NCBI RefSeq assembly: GCF_902158555.1
Contig: NZ_CABGGS010000012.1
Location: forward strand, 296,880 to 360,879
DNA from: Klebsiella spallanzanii
Lineage (GTDB): Bacteria > Pseudomonadota > Gammaproteobacteria > Enterobacterales > Enterobacteriaceae
Direction of reading: 5' to 3'
Length of the DNA stretch: 64,000 nt
Part shown: piece by piece, positions 16,291-25,548 of the stretch
Layout: each line of letters opens with the position of its first letter
How positions within the stretch are numbered: the stretch's first letter is position 1
Notes under the pieces: model-generated
Database searches by the model: none
What the model saw: only the letters and a program-made list of their open reading frames with translations
Told to the model about the DNA's origin: nothing
Position numbers and translations under genes: made by a program

Positions 16291-17559
16291 TTAAATGATC
16301 TTTTTGTTGTTTTTTATAGGCATTACATTGTAATCCACACCACGCTCCAGCGATTCCAACAATGCTGCCCATTGATCTAAGGCTGCTTTACGTTCCTGAA
16401 AATATTCATACCTGTTATAAATGCCTTCTACACCCTTGATGCGATGGTTTAAACAGCGCTCTGCGACAACAGGGTCAACACCAAGTGCGGCTAAGTGTGA
16501 GCGTCCTGTGCGGCGGAAATCATGGATGGTGAAATTTGGTAGCTCAGGGATGTTGCTGCGCACTTTTGCCAGCGCGACGGGCAGTGTGCTTTCCTGTATG
16601 TGAGGGATCATTCTGTGTTGCATTTTACGCGCAGGTAATACCCACTGGCTATTGAGTGACATTTGGCGTAGCTCTTTCAACCACTCAACGGTTATCGCTG
16701 GTAAGGGGATATCAATAGCATCACCGTTCTTTACCCGCTCGGCAGGTAAATGCCAGATGGCGTTATCTAAATCAAATTCAACCCATTGAGCAGCGCAGAG
16801 TTCCATTTTTCTACAGCAGAGGGCAAGTAGAAGCTTCATGGTCAACTCGTTTTGCCGAGAAAATCCTTGAGTAATACGCATGGCCTGAAAGAATTTAATC
16901 AGTTCTTCTCTGGTCAGCCAACGTTCCCGGGATTTCTCTTTACCTCCAGCATCAGCGATCTCAAACGCTGTTGTGGGGTTGCTCTCCAGCATATGGCGTT
17001 TGATCCCATAGTTGAAGATGCGGCGGGTCCAGCGGAGGACATCATTGGCCACTGTAGGAGCGTTTCGTGCGATGATTTTCTGCAACATATCATCAATATG
17101 GCGAGGGCGAACATCTTCGATTTTAAGATGCCCAATATTTGGATTGATGTCTTTTTCGATACGACGGCGCAGGATATCTGGATGCTTCCAGTTCCCTAAG
17201 ATCTGGCGCTCAAAGTACTCTTGGGCTAGTTCGGCAACCTTTAGGGCATTCTTTTCTTCTTCTATCTTTTTGAGCGCCTCAGCTTTGCGTTCCTGCTTTT
17301 CTCCTGCAACGTCGTAACCTAGCGCAACACGAGCGGAAAGTTCTTTAGCCGTTTCTCGTGCTTTAGCGAGTGAAAGTTCAGAGTAAGTGCCAATAACCAT
17401 TGCTCTCTGTTTCCCGACAAACCGGTAGCGGAAGCGCCAGAAGGGAATGGCGTAGTTTTTAGGAAAACATAAATACAGGCCATTACCATCAGAACGGCCA
17501 TCAAATCGTTCCCCAGATCGCACCCATGCTTTGATCTGGATATCCGTTAGTTTCGCCAT
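16291..17559 (-). CDS. P4-type tyrosine integrase of the island
   Basis: The 422-residue protein has the DUF4102 arm-binding domain at the N-terminus (LTDIQIKAW, DGNGLYL, FRYRFVGKQRAMVIGTY), a core-binding domain and a catalytic domain. Catalytic residues are Arg in CCRKMEL, HDFRR, the His in LNHRIKG and Tyr in GIYNRYEY. Length fits P4-type integrases, which insert islands at tRNA or other conserved sites. Here the gene reads away from yicC, whose stop is about 200 bases from the integrase start, so the attachment site is probably near the 3' end of yicC. The ATG with GGAG seven bases upstream was preferred to the overlapping GTG. Confidence 0.93.
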   Translation of the reverse strand: MAKLTDIQIKAWVRSGERFDGRSDGNGLYLCFPKNYAIPFWRFRYRFVGKQRAMVIGTYSELSLAKARETAKELSARVALGYDVAGEKQERKAEALKKIEEEKNALKVAELAQEYFERQILGNWKHPDILRRRIEKDINPNIGHLKIEDVRPRHIDDMLQKIIARNAPTVANDVLRWTRRIFNYGIKRHMLESNPTTAFEIADAGGKEKSRERWLTREELIKFFQAMRITQGFSRQNELTMKLLLALCCRKMELCAAQWVEFDLDNAIWHLPAERVKNGDAIDIPLPAITVEWLKELRQMSLNSQWVLPARKMQHRMIPHIQESTLPVALAKVRSNIPELPNFTIHDFRRTGRSHLAALGVDPVVAERCLNHRIKGVEGIYNRYEYFQERKAALDQWAALLESLERGVDYNVMPIKNNKKII

Positions 17560-17584
17560 CACTCGTCTCCAATGCAGTTCTTAC

Positions 17585-17638
17585 TGTGTACATAACTATA
17601 TGTGTACATAATCTGATTATATACACAACTATGTACAC
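17585..17638. repeat. Cluster of TGTGTACATAA-type motifs upstream of integrase
   Basis: TGTGTACATAA occurs twice in direct orientation with a 16-base period (17585-17595 and 17601-17611). Two inverse copies, TATACACA (17620-17627, imperfect) and ATGTACAC (17631-17638), follow. The cluster lies directly upstream of the integrase gene, where arm-type integrase sites, excisionase sites or an autoregulatory operator would be expected. Confidence 0.5.
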
Positions 17639-17683
17639 GGTAAACGTGCGCTGTAGTGAGATCATGTGAGATTCTATGGAATC

Positions 17684-17709
17684 AAAAAAGCCCGTTATTA
17701 CGCGGGCTT
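17684..17709 (-). terminator. Rho-independent terminator of yicC
   Basis: On the minus strand, AAGCCCG and its complement form a 7-bp stem with an 8-base loop, followed by six T residues. It is 49 bases beyond the yicC stop. Since it carries the usual yicC terminator position, the island boundary could lie on its far side. Confidence 0.8.
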
Positions 17710-17757
17710 GTTGATATCTCTGAGATGTTGTGAGACTTCAAGAGTTCGACGTGGAAT

Positions 17758-18621
17758 TTACTCGATGTTTTGAATCTGCTCGCGCATTTGCTCAATCAGT
17801 ACTTTCAGCTCAATTGCGGATTTCGTCACTTCGGCATTAATGGATTTAGACGCCAGCGTGTTTGATTCGCGGTTGAACTCTTGCATCATAAAGTCGAGAC
17901 GGCGGCCGACTGCTTCTTTCTTCTTCAGGATATTCCACGTCTCTTTAACGTGTGCTTCCAGGCGATCCAGTTCTTCGGCGACGTCGATACGTTGCGCCAT
18001 CAGTACCAGCTCCTGCTCAAGGCGGTTGTTTTCCAGCTGCACTTCCGCATCTTCCAGTTTGGAGACCAGACGCTCGCGCTGCCACTGCAAAATTTCCGGC
18101 ATATGGGCACGTACTTTAGCCACTTCGGCAGTGACGCCGTCCAGACGCTGTTCGATAAGCGCTTTCAGCGCCTGACCTTCGGTTTCGCGGGCGACGATAA
18201 AGTCATCCAGTGCGCCATTCAGCGCGTTCAGGATTTCAGCGGCAATGGCGTCCAGATCCTGCTCATGAGCAGACATCACGCCAGGCCAGCGCAGGATATC
18301 GACTGGGTTGATTTCGCCTTCATCGCTCTGCATCTTGACCCAGTTAGCAGCGTTAACCAGCTGCTTTGCCAGTTTTTCGTTGAGAATCAGCTCGCCCTGC
18401 GCGCTCGGGTCCTGCTCAAAACGCAGGGTGCATTCGACTTTACCGCGGGTCAGACGGGAGCGAATACGTTCGCGCACTACAGGCTCCAGGCTACGGAACT
18501 GCTCCGGCAGACGGAAGTAGGTTTCCAGATATCGTTGGTTTACCGAGCGCAGTTCCCACGCGGCGCTACCCCATTCACCCTTGATTTCACGCCGGGCGTA
18601 GGCGGTCATACTGCGGATCAT
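17758..18621 (-). CDS. yicC: YicC family endoribonuclease
   Basis: The 287-residue protein is full length and matches enterobacterial YicC, beginning MIRSMTAYARREI and ending in VLIEQMREQIQNIE. The N-terminal half is the YicC-like domain, and the C-terminal half is DUF1732 with the EFNRESNTLASKS segment. E. coli YicC has been described as an endoribonuclease that acts on small RNAs including RyhB. It is divergent from rph, as in E. coli. Its 3' end faces the island integrase; the reading frame is intact, so integration did not break the gene. Confidence 0.95.
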   Translation of the reverse strand: MIRSMTAYARREIKGEWGSAAWELRSVNQRYLETYFRLPEQFRSLEPVVRERIRSRLTRGKVECTLRFEQDPSAQGELILNEKLAKQLVNAANWVKMQSDEGEINPVDILRWPGVMSAHEQDLDAIAAEILNALNGALDDFIVARETEGQALKALIEQRLDGVTAEVAKVRAHMPEILQWQRERLVSKLEDAEVQLENNRLEQELVLMAQRIDVAEELDRLEAHVKETWNILKKKEAVGRRLDFMMQEFNRESNTLASKSINAEVTKSAIELKVLIEQMREQIQNIE

Positions 18622-18692
18622 AGACGTTCCTGTTTTTAAAGGAGAGTGGGGTGGATTATAGCTTTCGAGGCCTTATCAGGATAGGAATAAGC

Positions 18693-18714
18693 GCGCATTA
18701 TCCGTATAATGCGC
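18693..18714. promoter_or_regulatory. Palindrome overlapping a TATAAT in the yicC-rph spacer
   Basis: GCGCATTAT and ATAATGCGC form perfect 9-base arms around CCGT. The right arm overlaps TATAAT (18705-18710), a good -10 hexamer for rph, whose start is 35 bases further on. No convincing -35 is visible at 16-18 bases. The overlap suggests an operator on the promoter, or a chance GC/AT palindrome. Confidence 0.4.
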
Positions 18715-18744
18715 AGCCACATTCGTTTCAAGCCGGAGAACATC

Positions 18745-19461
18745 ATGCGTCCAGCAGGCCGTAGCGCTAATCAAGTGCGCCCAGTAACCCTGACCCGTAA
18801 CTACACAAAACACGCAGAAGGCTCCGTGCTGGTCGAATTTGGCGACACCAAAGTGTTGTGCACCGCCTCTATCGATGAAGGCGTACCACGCTTTCTGAAA
18901 GGCCAGGGTCAGGGGTGGATCACCGCAGAATATGGCATGCTGCCGCGTTCTACCCATACCCGCAACGCGCGTGAAGCGGCGAAAGGTAAGCAGGGCGGCC
19001 GTACAATGGAAATCCAGCGCCTGATCGCGCGTGCGCTACGCGCAGCGGTTGACCTGAAAGCGCTGGGTGAATTCACCATTACCCTGGACTGTGACGTGCT
19101 GCAGGCCGACGGCGGTACCCGTACTGCCTCTATCACCGGGGCCTGCGTGGCGCTGGCCGATGCGCTGAATAAACTGGTCGCAGCCGGTAAGCTGAAAACC
19201 AACCCGATGAAAGGTATGGTGGCGGCGGTCTCCGTTGGTATCGTCAATGGCGAAGCGATTTGCGATCTGGAATACGTTGAAGATTCCGCGGCGGAAACCG
19301 ATATGAACGTAGTGATGACCGAAGACGGTCGTATCATTGAGGTGCAGGGCACGGCGGAAGGCGAACCGTTCACCCACGAAGAGCTCCTCACCCTCTTGGC
19401 ATTGGCCCGAGGGGGCATCGAATCCATTGTCACGACGCAGAAAGCGGCGTTAGAAAACTAG
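18745..19461 (+). CDS. rph: Ribonuclease PH
   Basis: This phosphorolytic 3'-5' exoribonuclease trims the 3' ends of tRNA precursors. The protein is 238 residues, the full family length, and runs from MRPAGRS to TTQKAALEN. The frame is intact, unlike the frameshifted rph-1 allele of E. coli K-12. CGGAGA stands before the chosen ATG; an upstream in-frame start is not supported. Rph translation is coupled to pyrE attenuation: the gene ends just before the attenuator hairpin. Confidence 0.97.
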   Translation: MRPAGRSANQVRPVTLTRNYTKHAEGSVLVEFGDTKVLCTASIDEGVPRFLKGQGQGWITAEYGMLPRSTHTRNAREAAKGKQGGRTMEIQRLIARALRAAVDLKALGEFTITLDCDVLQADGGTRTASITGACVALADALNKLVAAGKLKTNPMKGMVAAVSVGIVNGEAICDLEYVEDSAAETDMNVVMTEDGRIIEVQGTAEGEPFTHEELLTLLALARGGIESIVTTQKAALEN

Positions 19462-19466
19462 TTTTT

Positions 19467-19492
19467 AAGGCGACTGAGAAGTCGCCTTTTTT
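19467..19492 (+). terminator. pyrE attenuator (rph-pyrE intercistronic terminator)
   Basis: AAGGCGAC and GTCGCCTT form an 8-bp stem with loop TGAGAA and a run of six T residues in all. It begins five bases after the rph stop. In E. coli the same position carries the UTP-sensitive attenuator: ribosomes translating the end of rph close behind polymerase prevent the hairpin when UTP is low. The position here fits that mechanism. Confidence 0.9.
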
Positions 19493-19510
19493 ATGTCTGA
19501 AAATAGTAAG

Positions 19511-19652
19511 AGGCTATTCCATCAGGCGTGACCGGCGCAGGCAGTTTGCGCTGGGCTAGCGCGGAAAAACCGGAACGTACACATAGTACGTGAGGATTTT
19601 GAGCACTATCCTGGCGCATAATGACAAGCAAGGTAGCCTGGTGGGATAGCCT
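19511..19652. repeat. MITE-like element between attenuator and pyrE
   Basis: A 142-base segment is bounded by imperfect terminal inverted repeats: AGGCTATTCCATCAGG at the left and, read in reverse, AGGCTATCCCACCAGG at the right (14 of 16 identical). The interior contains GTACACATAGTACGTGAGG and no open frame. I recall similar interior sequence as a dispersed repeat in enterobacteria but cannot name it. No clear target duplication is visible. It enlarges the distance from the attenuator to pyrE to about 180 bases and would be transcribed as part of the pyrE leader. Confidence 0.6.
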
Positions 19653-19672
19653 CTAAGATGAGGAGCGAATCC

Positions 19673-20314
19673 ATGAAATTATATCAGCGCCAGTTTATTG
19701 AGTTTGCGCTTAACAAGCAGGTCCTTAAGTTTGGCGAATTTACGCTGAAATCCGGGCGCAAAAGCCCCTATTTCTTCAACGCCGGCCTGTTTAATACCGG
19801 GCGCGATCTGGCACTGTTAGGCCGTTTTTACGCCGAAGCGCTGGTGGATTCCGGGATTGATTTTGACCTGCTGTTTGGCCCGGCCTACAAAGGCATTCCG
19901 ATCGCCACCACCACGGCGGTCGCGCTGGCGGAACACCATGACCGCGATCTGCCTTACTGCTTTAACCGTAAAGAGGCGAAAACCCACGGCGAAGGCGGAA
20001 ATCTTGTGGGAAGCCCTCTGCAGGGCCGCGTGATGCTGGTGGATGATGTTATCACCGCAGGCACCGCGATTCGGGAGTCGATGGAAATTATTCAGGCCAA
20101 CGGCGCGGAGCTAGCTGGCGTGCTGATTTCTCTGGACCGTCAGGAACGCGGGCGCGGTGAAATCTCCGCGATTCAGGAAGTTGAGCGCGACTATGGCTGT
20201 AAAGTGATTTCCATCGTGACCTTGAAAGACCTGATCAGCTATCTGGAAGAGAAGCCGGAAATGGCTGAGCATCTGGCATCAGTTCGTGCCTATCGCGAAG
20301 CGTACGGAGTATAA
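19673..20314 (+). CDS. pyrE: Orotate phosphoribosyltransferase
   Basis: This enzyme converts orotate and PRPP to OMP in pyrimidine synthesis. The 213-residue protein is full length, beginning [13 protein letters not shown]. The PRPP-binding motif [12 protein letters not shown] is intact (about 120-131), and the flexible loop [11 protein letters not shown] is present. GAGGAG precedes the chosen ATG; an in-frame ATG five codons upstream falls over that site and was rejected. Expression is expected to be controlled by attenuation upstream. Confidence 0.98.
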   Translation: MKLYQRQFIEFALNKQVLKFGEFTLKSGRKSPYFFNAGLFNTGRDLALLGRFYAEALVDSGIDFDLLFGPAYKGIPIATTTAVALAEHHDRDLPYCFNRKEAKTHGEGGNLVGSPLQGRVMLVDDVITAGTAIRESMEIIQANGAELAGVLISLDRQERGRGEISAIQEVERDYGCKVISIVTLKDLISYLEEKPEMAEHLASVRAYREAYGV

Positions 20315-20351
20315 AAATCTGCCCGGCAGGAGCGCCTTGCCGGGCGGTTTT
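20313..20351. terminator. Bidirectional terminator of pyrE and SMP-30-like gene
   Basis: GCCCGGCA and TGCCGGGC form a perfect 8-bp stem with a 9-base loop. TTTT follows on the plus strand, and ATTTTT on the minus strand. It separates two convergent genes and serves both. Confidence 0.8.
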
Positions 20352-21367
20352 CAGACCAGTTTTGCCCCTTGCGCATTGACGTAGAGCGAATAGATGGAGG
20401 TGCTGGAGGCCATAAACAGGCGATTGCGCTGTTCACCACCGAAGCACAGGTTTGCGCAGCGTTCAGGTAGCTGAATAATACCGATATTTTTCCCCTGAGG
20501 GTTGAAGACGCGCACTCCGTCCAGTTCCTCGCTGCCTGTTCCCCAACCGCACCACAGGTTCCCATCCATATCACAGGCAATACCGTCAGCGGTTCCGTTA
20601 CCGCAATCAATATGCACTCTTTTGTTTTTCAGCGTGTTATCGACAACATCCCACGCCAGGATAAGGCGATTTGGCGTCGCGCGGCTCTCTACGAGGTACA
20701 GTGTTTTCTCATCGGCGGAGAAACAGAGTCCGTTTGGCCCCTTCACGTCGCCCAGCATGACGCTTAGCTTGCGGCTTTCCGGATCCAGCCGATAAACGTT
20801 CTGCGGCAGTTGCGGCGTGGCTTTATGCCCTTCGTAGAACCCGCTGATGCCGAAAGGCGGATCGGTAAACCAGATACTGCCGTCTGACTTCACTACGATA
20901 TCGTTTGGCGAGTTCAGCGGTTTGCCGTCAAAGCTGTCTGCCAGTACGGTAATAGTACCGTCGTATTCGGTGCGGGTAATGCGGCGAGTGTCGTGCTCAC
21001 AGCTAATCAGCCGTCCCTGGCGGTCGCGAGCGTGGCCGTTAGCGTAGTTTGCCGGTTGGCGAAATACGCTGGTTTCACCGCTAGCTTCATCCCAGCGCAT
21101 AATGGCGTTATTGGGAATATCGCTCCAGAGCAGCATACGCGTGTCGCCAAACCATACCGGCCCTTCCGCCCAGCGAAAACCGGTGGCGATCTGCTCGACT
21201 TTTGCGCTGGCAAGCATATAGCGGCGAAAGCTGTCATCCACCGCCATAATGCGCGGGTCGGGATAACGTGCAGATGGCGCCCATGCCGCGAAACTTTTTT
21301 GACTTAGCAATAGTGATGCGGTCGCCAGACCGCCCAGTTTGAGCAATTCCCGCCGTGATGTCGCCAT
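20351..21367 (-). CDS. Tat-exported SMP-30/gluconolactonase-like protein
   Basis: The 338-residue protein starts with a twin-arginine signal: SRRELLKLGGLATASLLL, ending near FAA. The mature part is a six-bladed propeller of the SMP-30/gluconolactonase/LRE family: WAEGPVWF near residue 70, SPNDIVVKSDGSIWFTDPPFG and GPNGLCFSADEKTLY carry the metal-site Glu, Asn and Asp of the family. The probable role is hydrolysis of a sugar lactone in the periplasm; the substrate is unknown. AAGGAG precedes the start. E. coli has nothing between pyrE and slmA, so this is a lineage-specific insertion. Confidence 0.85.
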   Translation of the reverse strand: MATSRRELLKLGGLATASLLLSQKSFAAWAPSARYPDPRIMAVDDSFRRYMLASAKVEQIATGFRWAEGPVWFGDTRMLLWSDIPNNAIMRWDEASGETSVFRQPANYANGHARDRQGRLISCEHDTRRITRTEYDGTITVLADSFDGKPLNSPNDIVVKSDGSIWFTDPPFGISGFYEGHKATPQLPQNVYRLDPESRKLSVMLGDVKGPNGLCFSADEKTLYLVESRATPNRLILAWDVVDNTLKNKRVHIDCGNGTADGIACDMDGNLWCGWGTGSEELDGVRVFNPQGKNIGIIQLPERCANLCFGGEQRNRLFMASSTSIYSLYVNAQGAKLV

Positions 21368-21478
21368 CAGCCTTCTCCTTATCCATTGAAAAGTTACCAT
21401 CAAAGGATGTGATGAGAGAGAGCCGAAAACATCTGGCAATTCAACGAATTGTTCTGGGCTTTATAACAGAAAAATCAA

Positions 21479-21506
21479 AAATGAGATGCAGCCTTTAGGG
21501 CTGCAT
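21479..21506 (-). terminator. slmA terminator
   Basis: Downstream of slmA, ATGCAGCC and GGCTGCAT form an 8-bp stem with a 5-base loop, followed on the minus strand by CTCATTTTT. It is just beyond the stop codon. Confidence 0.7.
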
Positions 21507-21521
21507 AGAGAGAGGTGCGGT

Positions 21522-22118
21522 TTACTGCATCTGGGCGGCGACCAGCGGCCAGCGAGCGTCAAAATCGTCCGTCGGGCGATATTTAAACTCGCTGCGTACA
21601 AAGCGCGATAACATCCCTTCGCAGAATGCCAACAGCTGGCTGGCCAGCAGGGCTTCATCGACGGTATAACCTTCGCCTTCACGCATTTTCTTTTCACGCA
21701 TGACCTGACGCAGCTGTACTTCGATACGCTCGAACAGCTGGTTGATACGGCCCTGAAGCCGGTCCTGTTCAAACATCAGCGCATGGCCGGTCAGAATTCT
21801 CGTCAGCCCAGGATTGCGCTCGCCAAACCCAAGAATCAACAGAACAATCAGGCGCAAGCGCGCTAATGTGTCTTTTTCATCTTTTAAAATCAAATTGATG
21901 CGCGTAATCAGGCTGTCTTCGATAAATTCGATCAGGCTGTCAAACATGCGGGTCTTGCTCGGAAAATGCCGATACAGAGCCGCTTCGGATACGCCAACGG
22001 ACGCCGCCAGTTTCGCTGTGGTAATGCGCTGACTTCCATCGCTGGATTCAAGCATTAGCGCCAGAGATTGAAGTATTTCTTCGCGACGATTCCTTTTCGC
22101 AGTTTGTTTTTCTGCCAT
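21522..22118 (-). CDS. slmA: Nucleoid occlusion factor SlmA
   Basis: This TetR-family DNA-binding protein binds SBS sites on the chromosome and antagonises FtsZ over the nucleoid. It is 198 residues, full length, with the TetR helix-turn-helix [23 protein letters not shown] spanning about residues 33-55, given here as two parts for the N-terminal domain. The C-terminal ligand-type domain ends in [10 protein letters not shown]. The gene lies downstream of dut, on the same strand, as in E. coli. Confidence 0.97.
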   Translation of the reverse strand: MAEKQTAKRNRREEILQSLALMLESSDGSQRITTAKLAASVGVSEAALYRHFPSKTRMFDSLIEFIEDSLITRINLILKDEKDTLARLRLIVLLILGFGERNPGLTRILTGHALMFEQDRLQGRINQLFERIEVQLRQVMREKKMREGEGYTVDEALLASQLLAFCEGMLSRFVRSEFKYRPTDDFDARWPLVAAQMQ

Positions 22119-22243
22119 GTTTTAAAATACCCCTGAAAAAAAGCACTTGTCAGGCAGGCATCCACAAAGCGACCGCAAGCTGTTGCCTGCGGTGATGTTA
22201 TTGCATTAGTGCGCTTTGGGATGCGGGTTCCGTATCGCCGGGC

Positions 22244-22699
22244 TTATTTACGCCCTGAGTGGCCGAAGCCGCCTTCGCCACGATCGGTGGCGTCAAAATC
22301 TTCCACCAGGTTAAATTCTGCCTGTACAACAGGTACAAATACCATTTGAGCGAGACGCTCGCCGGGCTCGATAGTGAAGCTCTGCTGGCCGCGGTTCCAG
22401 ACGGAGACCATCAGCTGGCCCTGGTAGTCGGAATCAATCAGACCCACCAGATTACCCAGTACGACACCGTGCTTATGACCCAACCCGGAACGCGGCAGAA
22501 TCACCGCAGCCAGCGACGGATCGGCAATATGAATCGCCATGCCGGTCGGCACGAGGATGGTTGCGCCAGGAGCCAGTTCTACGGCGTCATCGAGACAGGC
22601 TCGCAGGTCAAGACCGGCAGAGCCGGAGGTGGCATAGGTTGGCAGCGGAAATTGCTGACCAACACGCGGGTCCAGAATCTTAACGTCGATTTTTTTCAT
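22244..22699 (-). CDS. dut: dUTP diphosphatase
   Basis: Dut hydrolyses dUTP to dUMP, keeping uracil out of DNA and feeding dTMP synthesis. The 151-residue trimeric-type enzyme shows the five motifs: [40 protein letters not shown] and the C-terminal [10 protein letters not shown]. The start follows the family (MKKIDVKIL); a second ATG is directly upstream. The start lies 20 bases inside the end of coaBC, as in E. coli, so translation is probably coupled. Confidence 0.98.
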   Translation of the reverse strand: MKKIDVKILDPRVGQQFPLPTYATSGSAGLDLRACLDDAVELAPGATILVPTGMAIHIADPSLAAVILPRSGLGHKHGVVLGNLVGLIDSDYQGQLMVSVWNRGQQSFTIEPGERLAQMVFVPVVQAEFNLVEDFDATDRGEGGFGHSGRK

Positions 22700-23891
22700 C
22701 ATAACGGGTAACGATCTCGTCGAGTAATAATTGGCCCAGGAGTTCCTTGCGCTCAAGTGGTAAGCGCTTATCTCCCTCCTGCCAGAAAAGGTGTAATGCA
22801 TTGCTGTCGCTGTTAAATCCCTGATTTGGCTGTGAAACGTCATTGGCGCAAATCAGATCAAGATTTTTGCGGGCTCGCTTTTGCCGCGCGTATTCTTCCA
22901 CATTATTTGTTTCGGCGGCAAACCCAACGACGTAAGGGCGGTTGACTTTAAGCGCTGCGACCCCTGCGACGATATCCGGATTTTTAACCATTTTCAGGGT
23001 TAATTCATCACCTTGTTTTTTGATTTTTTCTTCGGCGATGGTCACTGCACGATAGTCAGCGACCGCCGCGCAGCCAATAAAAATGTGCTGCTGAGGCGCT
23101 CCGTTTTGCACTGCGGCTTCCATTTCCAGCGCCGTGGTGACATCAACTCTCTGCACAAATGGCGGCGTTGGCAGCGAGACCGGGCCGCTCACCAGCGTGA
23201 CGTTTGCGCCGCGACGCGCGGCGGCGGCGGCAATCGCGAAGCCCATCTTACCAGAGCTGTGGTTGGTGATATAACGCACTGGATCCAACGGCTCGCGGGT
23301 GGGACCCGCGGTAATCATGATGTTGAGATGTTGCAAATCTTTGACAGGCGAAAAATGCTGCGCGGCCATATCCACAATGGTCAGCGGGTCCAGCATCCGA
23401 CCGGGGCCAATATCGCCGCAGGCCTGGCTGCCGCTATCCGGGCCCCAGACCAGAAGGCCGCGTCCGGCAATGACATCAAGATTATGCTGGGTGGCGGCGG
23501 CGCGATACATTTGCTGATTCATGGCGGGCACGACCGCGACGGGCGACGGCGTCGCCAGGCAAATCGTCGATACAAGATCGTTAGCCATGCCTGCCGCGAC
23601 GCGGGCGATTAAATCGGCGGTCGCCGGGGCGAGAATAACCAGGTCAGCCCATTTCCCCAACTCAATGTGGCCCATTGCCGCTTCGGCTGCCGGGTCCAGC
23701 AGGCTGTCGGACACCGGATAACCAGACACCGCCTGTAAACTTAACGGCGTAATGAAGGCTTTTGCGGCTTCCGTCATGGCGACGCGGACATCCGCACCGC
23801 GGTCACGCAGGCGGCGCACCAGTTCCGGCGTTTTATAGGCAGCGATGCCGCCGCTCACGCCAAGAACGATCTTTTTACCAGCCAGACTCAT
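22680..23891 (-). CDS. coaBC: Bifunctional phosphopantothenoylcysteine synthetase/decarboxylase
   Basis: CoaBC carries out two steps of coenzyme A synthesis: CTP-dependent joining of cysteine to 4'-phosphopantothenate, and decarboxylation. The N-terminal flavoprotein domain (CoaC) has [14 protein letters not shown], the PAMNQQMY motif and [14 protein letters not shown] with the active-site Cys. The CoaB domain begins near [14 protein letters not shown] and includes [12 protein letters not shown] and the KMVKNPDI loop. Length is 403 residues. An extended upstream frame is rejected; AGGAA precedes the chosen region. It is divergent from radC. Confidence 0.97.
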   Translation of the reverse strand: MSLAGKKIVLGVSGGIAAYKTPELVRRLRDRGADVRVAMTEAAKAFITPLSLQAVSGYPVSDSLLDPAAEAAMGHIELGKWADLVILAPATADLIARVAAGMANDLVSTICLATPSPVAVVPAMNQQMYRAAATQHNLDVIAGRGLLVWGPDSGSQACGDIGPGRMLDPLTIVDMAAQHFSPVKDLQHLNIMITAGPTREPLDPVRYITNHSSGKMGFAIAAAAARRGANVTLVSGPVSLPTPPFVQRVDVTTALEMEAAVQNGAPQQHIFIGCAAVADYRAVTIAEEKIKKQGDELTLKMVKNPDIVAGVAALKVNRPYVVGFAAETNNVEEYARQKRARKNLDLICANDVSQPNQGFNSDSNALHLFWQEGDKRLPLERKELLGQLLLDEIVTRYDEKNRR

Positions 23892-24065
23892 CATGATTTT
23901 TCCTGTTGCGGTACACCAGAATTCGCGCATCTTATCACAATCCGATTGGCATCGTGTGTCTGGTGGCGATCCACTTTGCGAGGCGCTACGCATGGATAAA
24001 ACTTATATATCGGCGGCGCTAAAAGGCTGTGCCAGGATAGCGCGGACTGGGAAGGAGGGGCCGCG

Positions 24066-24731
24066 ATGGATATACAGGAATCCCTGATGCCAAGGGAGAA
24101 AATGCAGCGTTATGGTATTGAGGTGTTGTCAGATATTGAACTGCTGGCGCTGTTTTTACGCACCGGCACGCGCACGCAGGATGTCATGACTTTTGCACAG
24201 GATTTACTGCAGCGATTTGGCTCGCTGTATGGCCTGTTATCGGCGGAAGAGTCACAGTTTGATGACGTTGAAGGTATTGGCCTGGCGAAATATGCGCAGC
24301 TAAAAGGCATTGCTGAACTGGCCCGACGCTATTTTTGTCTGCGGATAACGGAAGAACCCTCTCTGGTTAGCCCGTCGATGACGCGGGAATTTTTGCAAAG
24401 CCAACTGGCCGACGAAGAGCGTGAGATCTTTATGGTGATCTTTTTAGACAATCAGAACCGGGTATTGAAACATAGCCGACTTTTTTCTGGTACTCTTAGC
24501 CACGTTGAGGTGCATCCGCGAGAAATCGTACGCGAAGCCATCAAAGTGAACGCCGCCGCGGTGATCCTGGCACATAATCATCCATCCGGTAGCCCTGAGC
24601 CGAGTAAGGCCGACAGGCTGATTACCGAAAGGGTAGTAAAATGTTGCCGATTCATGGATATACGCGTGCTTGATCACCTTGTTATCGGCCGCGGAGCGTA
24701 CGTATCTTTTGCTGAACGCGGCTGGATTTAG
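24066..24731 (+). CDS. radC: RadC family protein
   Basis: The 221-residue chromosomal RadC has an N-terminal UPF0758 region with a helix-hairpin-helix-like part ([15 protein letters not shown]) and the C-terminal JAB/MPN+ domain with [15 protein letters not shown] and the family end SFAERGWI. The original link to DNA repair in E. coli has been withdrawn, so the role remains unclear. GGAGG precedes the start. The neighbourhood (coaBC divergent, rpmB downstream) is as in E. coli. The island at 8.9 kb carries a shorter paralogue of its C-terminal domain. Confidence 0.95.
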   Translation: MDIQESLMPREKMQRYGIEVLSDIELLALFLRTGTRTQDVMTFAQDLLQRFGSLYGLLSAEESQFDDVEGIGLAKYAQLKGIAELARRYFCLRITEEPSLVSPSMTREFLQSQLADEEREIFMVIFLDNQNRVLKHSRLFSGTLSHVEVHPREIVREAIKVNAAAVILAHNHPSGSPEPSKADRLITERVVKCCRFMDIRVLDHLVIGRGAYVSFAERGWI

Positions 24732-24773
24732 CCCCGATCATGCGATCCATCGGGATCTTTGTCTGTTCGGGAC

Positions 24774-24802
24774 TTGAGCACTTCGCCGAGTCAGCGTATA
24801 CT
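24774..24802 (+). promoter_or_regulatory. Sigma-70 promoter of rpmB-rpmG
   Basis: TTGAGC (24774-24779) and TATACT (24797-24802) are separated by exactly 17 bases, a near-ideal promoter. It lies about 270 bases before rpmB and 50 bases after the radC stop, and is the only strong candidate for the ribosomal protein operon. Confidence 0.75.
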
Positions 24803-24865
24803 ACGCCACCTTTGAGAATCTCGGGTTTGGCATTTGGGCCTGGCAATCGAGAGTTCGCGTGTACA

Positions 24866-24985
24866 CGAAATCATTCAAGTTGTATTGAGGCGGCAAGGGA
24901 GTGAATCCCCTGAGCTTACATAGGTAAGTGACTGGGGTGAGCGAGCGCAGCCAACAAAGAGACAGCTTGAAGGATAAAGTGTATA
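24866..24985 (+). repeat. ERIC element in rpmB leader
   Basis: The sequence contains the conserved ERIC core (GTGAATCCCC, AGCTTACATAGGTAAGTGAC, TGGGGTGAGCGAGCGCAGCC, CAGCTTGAAGGAT) in direct orientation. Element ends are approximate. It lies between the promoter and rpmB, so it is transcribed and can fold into the usual long ERIC hairpin in the 5' leader. Confidence 0.9.
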
Positions 24986-25052
24986 GAACTATGCGATGAC
25001 CGGGCTGTGAAGCCTGACGAGGCGCCAATACCCCATACGAAGCTCGAGCTAA

Positions 25053-25310
<258 letters not shown>

Positions 25311-25327
25311 GTACTTAGAGGAAATAA

Positions 25328-25498
<171 letters not shown>

Positions 25499-25520
25499 TT
25501 TTAGACTCCTTGTAAAGAAA

Positions 25521-25548
25521 AACCCCGCCCCGGCGGGGTTTTTTGTTT
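25521..25548 (+). terminator. Terminator of rpmBG operon
   Basis: AACCCCGCC and GGCGGGGTT form a 9-bp GC-rich stem with a 2-base loop remainder, followed by TTTTTTGTTT. It is 22 bases after the rpmG stop. Confidence 0.92.

Larger units (their letters stand above)
1..17757. mobile_element. Genomic island next to yicC (right part)
   Basis: A block of accessory genes ends at a P4-type integrase that abuts the 3' end of yicC. In E. coli yicC is followed by housekeeping genes, and none of them appears here. The block contains AlpA, a RadC-like JAMM protein, a DUF2787 protein, a second tyrosine recombinase, Mu/Ner-type regulators and many unrecognised genes, which is a typical make-up for enterobacterial integrative islands. 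Several parts (1 to 1.7 kb and 14 to 16.3 kb) are much richer in A+T than the flanking core. The left end is outside the window, so neither the length nor the attachment repeat can be determined. The right edge is placed at the yicC stop by inference. Confidence 0.75.

Noticed and set aside
17563-17757. tRNA gene as integration target next to the integrase
   Set aside because: No cloverleaf-forming sequence could be found; the neighbouring conserved gene is yicC.
17881-18639. 252-codon plus-strand frame opposite yicC
   Set aside because: Antisense shadow of yicC with no domain of its own.
22700-22843. N-terminal extension of dut
   Set aside because: Lies inside coaBC in another frame and is absent from the family.
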